DNA of 64,000 nucleotides from Ailurus styani (lineage: Eukaryota; Chordata; Mammalia; Carnivora; Ailuridae), in assembly GCA_002007465.1 (NCBI GenBank), contig LNAC01000681.1, positions 675,362-739,361 of the forward strand, read 5' to 3'. The notes below the pieces were generated by a model. The model saw nothing but the letters and a program-made list of their open reading frames with translations, made no database searches and was not told the DNA's origin. Made by a program: the position numbers and the translations under genes. Shown piece after piece: positions 56,404 to 64,000 of this stretch (positions are counted from its first letter, which is position 1; each line of letters starts with the position of its first letter).

Positions 56404-56608
56404 TGGGTGCCTGGGTGGCTCAGTGGGTTAAAGCCCCTGCTTTCGGCTCAGGTCATGATCTCAGCATCCTGGGATCGAGGCCCGCATCGGGCTCTCTGCT
56501 CAGCGGGGAGCCTGCTTCTCCTCTCCCTGTCTCTATGCCTGCCTCTCTGCCTACTTGTAATCTCTCTCTCTGTGTCAAATAAATAAATAAAATCTTAAAA
56601 AAAAAAAA
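56404..56608 (+). mobile_element. Can-SINE, young mustelid-type copy
   Basis: Head tgggtgcctgggtggctcag, tgggttaaagcccctgc, tgggatcgaggcccgcatc, ctacttgtaatctc, tail. Perfect 18-base duplication aagaattaagggcatgta at 56386-56403 and 56609-56626. Confidence 0.97.
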
Positions 56609-57045
56609 AAGAATTAAGGGCATGTACAATGACCATCCCAGTTTATTCTTTAAAAAGATAACTAAGTCCTTACCTCCACAGGGGAGACAGACAATAAACA
56701 AATAAACAAAATATCACATATATGTATAAAAATGCCAAGTAGTAATCACTGTTCTGAAGACAAAGGATCACTGCTATGTGGAAGGCAGGCCACAGAATGG
56801 TGTGAGTGGAAAGCATGAGTGGGAGCCAGGCACCAGTTGGGAAGCTAGATGGTAGCTAGGGAGAGAAGATTAAAAGTTCTCTTTTGGGTATACTGGCTTT
56901 GAGATACTATTTGACATCCAAATACAAAGTCACTTATGCACTCATTCATTCACTCAGTAAATATTTATAAGCACTATTGTGTGCCAGGCACTCTTCCAGT
57001 TGCTGGGATTATTGTAGTACATAAAAAGTCTGCCTAGAGGTGTTA

Positions 57046-57150
57046 GCTAACTGTGATGGTGATCATGTTGCAATACCTGAGTATATCCAATCAACACCTC
57101 TCACCCCTCAAACGAACACAATGTTACATGTCAGTGACATCTCAATGAAA
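57046..57150 (+). mobile_element. Short L1 3' tail inserted in L2
   Basis: gctaactgtgatggtgatc, aatcaacacctctcaccc, caaacgaacacaatgttac, tcagtgacatctcaatg: the terminal 100 bases of an old L1 3' UTR, 5'-truncated. L2 text continues on both sides. Flanks share aaagtctgcct / aaaggctgcct. Confidence 0.6.
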
Positions 57151-57369
57151 AAAGGCTGCCTCTGTGGAGTTTATCTTCTGATAGGGTGGGGAGAAACAAC
57201 AAGCAAGTGTAAATTACTGGGGTCAGTGCTGGGGCGGGGGGAAGATGAAGCAGGGTGAAAGGGATAGGGAATGGGGAGGTGGAGAACAGGCTGCTATTTC
57301 AGAGTGGAAAGAATAAGCCTCTCTTAAGATCTGAGAAGTCCTGAAGAAGTGAGGGAGTGAGCCCCGAAC

Positions 57370-57533
57370 NNNNNNNNNNNNNNNNNNNNNNNNNNNNNNN
57401 NNNNNNNNNNNNNNNNNNNNNNNNNNNNNNNNNNNNNNNNNNNNNNNNNNNNNNNNNNNNNNNNNNNNNNNNNNNNNNNNNNNNNNNNNNNNNNNNNNNN
57501 NNNNNNNNNNNNNNNNNNNNNNNNNNNNNNNNN
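57370..57533. other. Assembly gap (164 N)
   Basis: Run of undetermined bases. The right edge opens directly in G runs (8 G, then A, then 7 G), so the missing part probably contains a G-rich tract that could not be read. Open frames crossing the gap are meaningless. Confidence 0.99.
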
Positions 57534-58734
57534 GGGGGGGGAGGGGGGGCAGATGCAGACAGAATAGAGTCTAAGAGCCGTGAGACAAGATGTGCTTGGC
57601 AGGCTCGAGGAACAGTGATGGACAGCAGTGTCTCTGAAGTGAAGTACATGAGGGAGGGGTGACAGAAGAAGGTCATAAGAAATAGGCCACCGTGTGTAGG
57701 GACTTGCCTGGCTTTCACTGAGCCGGAAGCACTGGAGGGATGAGAGCAGGGGAGGGCCATGAGCTGTTAAAATCGTCACCCAAGCTGCTGTGTGTGTGTG
57801 GAGGAGGCTGGGGGAGTTTAGGGTGTAAACAGGCAGGAAGCTTGTGTAGGAGTCCAGGGAAGAGACAGATGGCTGTGGTTTGGCACAGGGTGGCACAGTA
57901 AAGGTGGTGAGGGCAGTTTGATTGGGGATAGAAAGGGAAAGTACCCAAGATTTGCATATGGAATAGATACAGTGTGTGTGAGAGGGGATGGTGCCAAGGT
58001 TTCTGTGTGGCTCAGATGACTGGGAGGAAGGGGTTCCTAGTCACTGAGATGGTTAAGTCTGTAAAAGCAGAGTAGGTGGCAGAGCCAGGAGTCCACTTTG
58101 GATGTCTTCAGTCTAGAGATCCTCTGCAGTAATGAGTCTGATACAGCAGATAGGTCTGGATGGGAAATGTGGCAACCATCAGCCTATCCAAGTCCTAAGC
58201 TTGGGCGAGATCACCTGGGGGCAAGTGGAAAGAGGAGAGGCTGAGATGGAACAGGGCTCCTTCCACAGAGCTTCCATTCTACAGGGAAGAGACAGAAAAT
58301 GGTCAAAAATATGTGATAGGTGCAATGTACAGAAATAAGGCCAAGAAATACACTAGGGGATGATGGTTGGTATGTGTCTAGGTATGTTATTTATCTATGT
58401 GTTACAGATGCAATTAAATATATGAATCTGGAACTATATACGAAATAGTCTGGATATATAAATTTGATAGCTACTAACATGCTGAACTCAAGACTGGACA
58501 GGAGCACCCCGAGAACGGAGGTGATAAAGAAATTAAAAAAATCTGAGAACTGAGCCCTAGGAGTTTCCAACATTTACAGTGGAACTTACTGTAATGGGTT
58601 TTGCTTTCTGAAATTTATGTAGGAGAAGGTGGGTTGTTAACAGGGCAGCCCTCTCTCCAAGCCACTGACTAAACTACTGCTGTTTGCTCAACCTTCAGAC
58701 CAGCTTGGAAGTCTTCTTCCTGTGTATTCCTCAG

Positions 58735-58880
58735 ACTCCTACATCAGAACCAACTGAGAAGCTTGTTAAAAATGAAGATTCCATGTCCCTCTCCACTCCC
58801 CAGAACCAACCTCTGGGACTAGACCCAGAGAAAACAAACTGCAGATGATTTTCATGCCCACGAAGGCTGGAAGCTACTGC
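58735..58880 (+). mobile_element. MER5-like hAT DNA transposon
   Basis: catcagaaccaactgagaagcttgtt, aaaaatgaagattccatgtccc, ccccagaaccaacctctggg, gcagatgattttcatgccc. MER5-type order. Confidence 0.6.
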
Positions 58881-59215
58881 ATCAAAGGCAGGGAGGAAAA
58901 ATAGAAGACAATTCTAGTGGAGGGAAACAAGAAGACATGGTTAGGTAAGACCAACTCAGTCTGTGGCCAGAAGGGAGCTCCTGAAGGTGCTGAGGACAGA
59001 GCTCTAGGCTCAGATCCTTACGCTGTCTGATGTGTGTCTGATGTGGAGGAGCTGTGGTGGGGAGAGAGAACATGGAAATGCAGATTCGGTTCCTGAATTA
59101 TCCTTACTGCTATAGTCAGGCCTATCAGGATTGGAATTCCTCAGTTCTTCAAATGTTTTAGAATGTTTTTATATGAATGAGGTGACTTTTTAAGAAAAAA
59201 ACTATGTCAGCTTTT
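58881..59215. other. Intergenic, nothing recognised
   Basis: 335 bases with no gene or recognised repeat. Confidence 0.45.
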
Positions 59216-59397
59216 TTTTTTTTTTTAAGATTTTATTTATTTATTTGACAGAGAGAGATTACAAGTAGGCAGAGAGAGAGGAGGAAGCAGGCTCCCCGCT
59301 GAGCAGAGAGCCCGATGCGGGCCTCGATCCCAGGACTCTGAGATCATGACCTGAGCCGAAGGCAGAGGCTTTAACCCACTGAGCCACCCAGGCACCC
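59216..59397 (-). mobile_element. Can-SINE, young mustelid-type copy
   Basis: Complement copy: T-run, aagattttatttatttatttg, gattacaagtaggcagag, gcgggcctcgatcccagg, ttaacccactgagccaccc, aggcaccc. Duplication actatgtcagctttt (59201-59215) and actatgttagctttt (59398-59412), one mismatch. Confidence 0.97.
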
Positions 59398-59412
59398 ACT
59401 ATGTTAGCTTTT

Positions 59413-59754
59413 TAAATCTCTTGTGTTTTGGGCTGAAGGAGGGAGGAAAAATAATTATTTGGGCTAAAACAAATTGTTCTCAGCATAACACAGAATTAGA
59501 CCTTATTCTAGAAATGGAAGGCTCATCATAATTCTTTCAATTAGAAAGGTGTCTAGTCGACATCTATTATAGTGCTAAGTGCAACAGAGCAAAGAATCTG
59601 TATCTAAATCATAAGTTATGACTCCATTCCACTCTGCAGGCAGAATATATAAACATTACTAATCTCTGAAGAGATTTATTTAGAGGTCACTTGTTAAGGC
59701 ATACTTTAAAATAAAACACCTTTGTGTATATAAAAATAGAGCCGACTTCATATT
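59413..59754. other. Region just downstream of the CDK19 end
   Basis: AT-rich, no repeat recognised. A second minus-strand AATAAA (complement at 59675-59680) could serve a longer CDK19 transcript. Confidence 0.4.
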
Positions 59755-59773
59755 TTGATTTATGAAAAATAAA

Positions 59774-59779
59774 TTTATT
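59774..59779 (-). terminator. Candidate CDK19 polyadenylation signal
   Basis: AATAAA on the minus strand (tttatt on the plus strand). It is the first canonical signal I find downstream of the stop codon. Confidence 0.55.
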
Positions 59780-60511
59780 ACATAACACCTTGTTTTTAAC
59801 AATGTTCAATTTTTTTTAAATTCAGAATACTTGTGTCATTCATGTAAAATAGTTTGATACAGTACATTGTATGTTATAGGTTTTTTTTTTTCCTCAAAAA
59901 TTCTAAGGCTCTCCTACTCCTTCTCCTTTGCTGAAGTAAGGGCACCCTAAACAACGTGCGAACAAGTTTTAAAAAGAAAAATTAACTGAACAAAATTTTA
60001 ATAGCACTACACCAACCAGCTTTAAAATCAGGACAAAATATCTGAATCGGATGCCGCACCTTTCAGAGGAAGTTATCATTCATGCTTTTTTCATCTTAAA
60101 GCATGCTCACTAATCAGCAACACCAACAGGAAAAATAAAACACTGTCTATGACAATCATTTCAGTTTGTTTGCTGAACCAAACAGGTTTATATCAATGAC
60201 AACATATTTAATTACTATCAAATAGCAGCTTTAATACCAGTCAAGTCATAGATTGAAAATAAAAACAAACTTATAAGTTGGAAATTAATCTTTGGGAGTT
60301 TTAAAACCTTTCTGGAAAAACTATGTGGCTTTTGTACTTTCAAAAAAACCCAAGCAATAGTCTTGGTCAAAAAACACTGATTAATGTAGAAAATGAATCA
60401 ACCCACTGATAAGACACTAACATGAAAGGTGTACCAAAATAATCTCACTTTGAGTCTTGGTTATTTTGTTGAGTTAACATATACTGTATGTTTCAAGTAC
60501 CAGTTAAACTT

Positions 60512-60542
60512 TTGTGTGTGCGTGTGTGTGTGCGTGTGTGTA
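60512..60542. repeat. (GT)n / GCGT microsatellite in CDK19 3' UTR
   Basis: GT units broken by two GC steps; on the transcript it reads as an AC-rich repeat. Confidence 0.85.
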
Positions 60543-60930
60543 CTATTGGTCAGATAATGTTGTTACACTGAAAGAATTCACCACATACAACGACAAATGC
60601 TCGCCCCTAGCACATTTCACAGCTTCAATTGCTACAGACTGTCACTGAAAAAAATGCATTGGTCAGTCTGAACCATGTCAAGTAAACTATGGAAGTAGCA
60701 AATCCACAACACAAACTGTGCTAGCACTTTCTTTCAAGTCTAACTCCAAAATAGGTACAACTTGGAAGCCACTACCCCGGTCTGTGAAAAGTGGTGGAAC
60801 TTGGCTACTGGACAGTTTGAGGATGTGGGTGTACAGTACATTCCCATGGCCCATACCAGGTTCCCGCAGAGAGCTGCACCGTCAGTCCTGCAGCGCTAGC
60901 AACAGTGCATCGACAACATTCCAGTGCAGC

Positions 60931-61110
<180 letters not shown>

Positions 61111-61702
61111 CTACCCCAAGCCAGCAAGGCTTAGGTTTGCAATGTCATTCATTTAGAGGCAGTAAGAATTTAAAAGTCTCGTGCCATGTACTAGCTTTAG
61201 AATGAAAATGACAGAAACCCCAAATCTTTTAATATCCGCTAAGGTCAGAAGCATCTCCAATAAATAATATTAAGCTGAGTCTCATTACTATGCTGTGCAG
61301 TTCTTTGTTCTTCTATAGCAGTAATCCCCCATTTAAGCTGTTTTGTAACTACCTGGTAAGTAATAATTAATTTGCTTGAGATGTTCATACATGAACTTAA
61401 TGATATATACACTAAGACATTCAAAGCTAATTTACATGCTGGTTTCTTCAACAGAAGCCTCCCAGCACACATGTGACTACAGAATAAAAATGAATAGGAC
61501 AAGAAAAGGTACTGCAAAATCATTTTCTTTGGCATTAAATATTTTTATGCCCTTTAATGAATCTTATTTTCTGCAACAAATTATATACAAAAGTAAGTTT
61601 ATAATTATAGAAATGTAAGAAGAATGGTATTCTCAATTCTAAAAACAGCACAAAGGGAAAGAACACTAACAGAGTGAGAGTCCTGTGATTTTGATCTCTT
61701 AT

Positions 61703-61923
61703 GTATATATATATATATATATTTTTTTTTTAAGATTTTATTTATTTACTTGACAGAGAGAGAGAGAGAGAGATCACAAGTAGGCAGAGAGGCAGGCAGA
61801 AGGAGAGGGGGAAGCAGGCTCCCTGCTGAGCAGAGAGCCCAATGCGGGGCTCAATCCCAGGACCCTGAGACCACAACCCGAGCCGAAGGCAGTGGCTTAA
61901 CCCACTGAGCCACCCAGGCGCCC
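61703..61923 (-). mobile_element. Can-SINE with AT-rich tail, in CDK19 intron
   Basis: The left part is an AT microsatellite and T-run (tail complement), then aagattttatttatttac, gatcacaagtaggcagag, gcggggctcaatcccagg, ttaacccactgagccaccc, aggcgccc. Duplication tgatctcttat at 61692-61702 and 61924-61934. Confidence 0.95.
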
Positions 61924-62709
61924 TGATCTCTTATATTGTTATTCCCATTCCTGCACCTCTCACTTTCTTATTATTAGCTCCCAAGACAAACATGATAACT
62001 GATTAACCATAATTTACTAACTTCCTCTTTCAAAGCATATTCGATAAATCATATAATTCTAAATTCTGCCAACCCTAGCAAAATAACATTTTAAAAAGAG
62101 TGGACACATGAAATTACAGTCACTACAAAAACCAACCATCAAGTGATAACATCAAGAAACAAAGAAGCACAGCAATTTTCTTGGTTTCAATATCAAAAGT
62201 CCGAGCACCGCTCTGCTTCATTCTAAGGATGCCATCACCTTAGTGTGCAAACATATTTTTGAACCAAGAGGGATGCACTCTTCCCATCTGGATGGGCAGA
62301 AAAAGATGCTGGAACAAACGTCAACCCGAGAGATGTCTGTCCTTGATTTCCTTGTTTAGTTTCCTGGAAGAGAGTTACTACCCAGACAGATAAGAATTTC
62401 CATGGTTTGGTAGATGGGACCTCTCCTTAACCAAAGCAAAGAGTTAAGATCTCATTTCTGAGGGGTCAGAGCAGGCTCTGGGAACCTTATTAGTTTAGTA
62501 AGATCTCCTTTTCTCTTTCAGTAGGTAAATAATTCTAATTAGCCAAGTTTTCAGTGTCCTTCCCACACTGAGACCCAGGTGAGCTGGCAATATGATCAGA
62601 ATAAGCAGGGAGGTCGTATATGATTTTCCAAGTGGTCTTCCTGCAAAGAAACGGACAATGCCATCTGATGGGATCCACAAGCAGGCAACGGAGCAGCCTT
62701 GGTTGTCAG

Positions 62710-62910
62710 ATCTAAGCCTGTGTCCTGGGTCTACCCACAGCTCTGTAGGTGAACACGTGAAAGTTACCTAACCTCTCAGAGCATCTCTAAAATGACAATG
62801 ATAGCCCTTACCTCACAGAGTTACCACAATGATCAAAGGAAATAACGTAGGTTTCATGCTTAGTATAAGAGCCGGTATAGTAAGCACCCAACAAGCTCTT
62901 ATTATAGTCA
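62710..62910 (+). mobile_element. MIR, in CDK19 intron
   Basis: gtgaaagttacctaacctctcagag, tctctaaaatgacaatgatagcc, cttacctcacagagttacc, ggtatagtaagcacccaacaagc. Plus-strand MIR, antisense to CDK19. Confidence 0.75.
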
Positions 62911-63019
62911 ACACTAGCACCACCACCACCCCTTAAGAAGTGCTTACTGTGTATTATGAATGCTACTAAGAATTTTAATGATGGTAATGGTAATAAAAGC
63001 AGAAAAAAGTGGTAACATC

Positions 63020-63450
63020 TGTTCAGCACTACAGCAGTCTAGCCGCTGTGCCTTAGCATATATCCTCTCATTTAATCCTTAGTTCCACCTCACACTTGCC
63101 ATCATCCACTTCTACAAATAAGAAAACGGAGAACATCTGAATTACTTACTCAAGGTTACCCAAAACCAGCGGGATCCTTTGGGCTGGGATCTGAAAGCCT
63201 GTGTTCTTTCTTTCTTTTTCTTTTTTTAAGATTTTATTTATTTACTTGAGAGAGAGAGCAAGCAAGAGAGACACAAGTTGGGTGGAGGGGGGAGAGGGAG
63301 AAGCAGACTCCCCACTGAGTAGGGAGGCCAACTCGGGGCTCTGTCCTAGGATCCTGGGATCGTAACCTGAGCCTAAGCAGATATTTCACCGAATGAACCA
63401 CCCAGGAGCCCCCGAAAGCCTGTGTTCTTAATCATTCTTGGTATACTGTT
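63020..63450 (-). mobile_element. MIR, split by a SINE, in CDK19 intron
   Basis: Complement of MIR: gttcagcactacagcag, tatcctctcatttaatcctt, cttctacaaataagaaaacgg, actcaaggttacccaaaacc, gggctgggatctgaaagcc, then after the SINE ttaatcattcttggtatac. It is interrupted at 63209-63413. Confidence 0.7.
63209..63413 (-). mobile_element. Can-SINE inside MIR, in CDK19 intron
   Basis: Complement copy: CTTT-rich tail, aagattttatttatttac, gagagagagagcaagc, ccaactcggggctctgtcc, gatcgtaacc, gaaccacccaggagcccc. Duplication gaaagcctgtgttctt at 63193-63208 and 63414-63429. Confidence 0.95.
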
Positions 63451-63464
63451 GTTTCAAAATAATA

Positions 63465-63640
63465 CATAGCCTTGATTGAGCTCCTACCAGAAATCAGGGG
63501 CTAGGATTTATTACATCTACTCCGATAACAACTACAAGTAAGGCTTGGCTAGTCTCATTTTACAGATGAAAAACTAGAGCCAGGAAAGTTGTCCAAAGTC
63601 ACACAGTTAATAAATGGCATAATTTAAGTTTGCTTATTCC
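63465..63640 (-). mobile_element. MIR (antisense), in CDK19 intron
   Basis: ttgagctcctaccagaaatcagg, ctcattttacagatgaaaaactagagcc, tgtccaaagtcacacag, taataaatggcataatttaagtttg. Clear MIR complement. Confidence 0.8.
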
Positions 63641-63761
63641 AGGTATGTCTAATTCAAAAGTCAGTAAGTACCCTGTACTGTACCACAGTCAGTACTTGTT
63701 CGTGTCAATAACACTCACGTCAATATATTTCCCCAGGTACATAAAGGTCAGTATTTTCTTA

Positions 63762-64000
<239 letters not shown>

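Larger units (their letters stand above)
56230..58580 (+). mobile_element. LINE-2 mosaic with insertions
   Basis: L2 text at 56330-56403 (ctgactttattctaagtgtgatggg), 56627-56800 (gacagacaataaacaaataaac), 56930-57045 (ttgtgtgccaggcactcttcc), 57150-57235 (ggagtttatcttctgatagg), 57660-58060 (gggacttgcctggctttc, aggagtccagggaagagac) and 58200-58580 (cacagagcttccattctac, gagaactgagccctaggag). Interrupted by a SINE, an L1 tail and the assembly gap. Several L2 copies may be combined. Confidence 0.6.
59755..60930 (-). other. CDK19: CDK19 3' UTR (probable extent)
   Basis: It follows the CDK19 stop codon directly. About 1.2 kb, AT-rich and free of recognisable transposons, in contrast to the flanks, as expected for a constrained 3' UTR. 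The downstream limit is inferred from the first minus-strand AATAAA after the stop (59774-59779) plus about 20 bases. A longer form is possible; transcript data would decide. Confidence 0.65.

Noticed and set aside
57299..57896. Long minus-strand frames of 153 and 190 codons
   Set aside because: They cross the 164-base run of N; the open length is an artefact.

Overview
The window is mammalian nuclear DNA from a carnivore, most likely an arctoid and probably a mustelid. The evidence is about twenty copies of the tRNA-Lys-derived carnivore SINE (Can-SINE). Their heads read GGGCGCCTGGGTGGCTCAG and many young copies carry TGGGTTAAAGCC and CTACTTGTAATCTC, which I recall from mustelid genomes. The rest is a dense background of L1, L2, MIR, MER5-type and LTR fragments. 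There is no bacterial, phage or CRISPR content, and I found no undescribed system.

Only one host gene is visible. At the right edge, on the minus strand, are the last two coding exons of CDK19, a Mediator kinase (63843-64000, running off the window, and 60931-61056). They are joined by a 2.8 kb intron with consensus splice sites and followed by a 3' UTR that probably ends near 59755. Everything from 1 to about 59750 appears to be the intergenic region downstream of CDK19.

Layout. 1-10.6 kb: SINEs, old L1/L2/LTR pieces and a small CpG-rich patch (6281-6580). 10.9-11.7 kb: an orphan CpG-island-like block. 11.8-22 kb: SINEs (one with an expanded AAAG tail), L2, and an L1 3' end carrying a palindrome. 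22.1-24.4 kb: apparently repeat-free. 24.4-34.4 kb: MIR, a long L2 tract, antisense L1, MER5 copies, and two related repeats I cannot name. 34.4-40.5 kb: mostly unique. 40.5-41.5 kb: L1 tail with nested SINE, then a foldback repeat. 42.0-49.1 kb: the showpiece, an old SINE split by a 6.6 kb full-length, nearly intact L1 and by a second, young SINE. 49.2-58.6 kb: degraded L1s in both orientations and an L2 mosaic containing a 164-base assembly gap. 58.7-64 kb: the CDK19 end.

The full-length L1 encodes an RNA-binding ORF1 protein and an endonuclease/reverse transcriptase ORF2 protein. ORF2 keeps all visible catalytic motifs but appears to lose its last roughly 26 codons through a one-base deletion. 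Such an element would supply the machinery that mobilises the SINEs around it. Repeat family names come from consensus sequences I remember; no database search was run.
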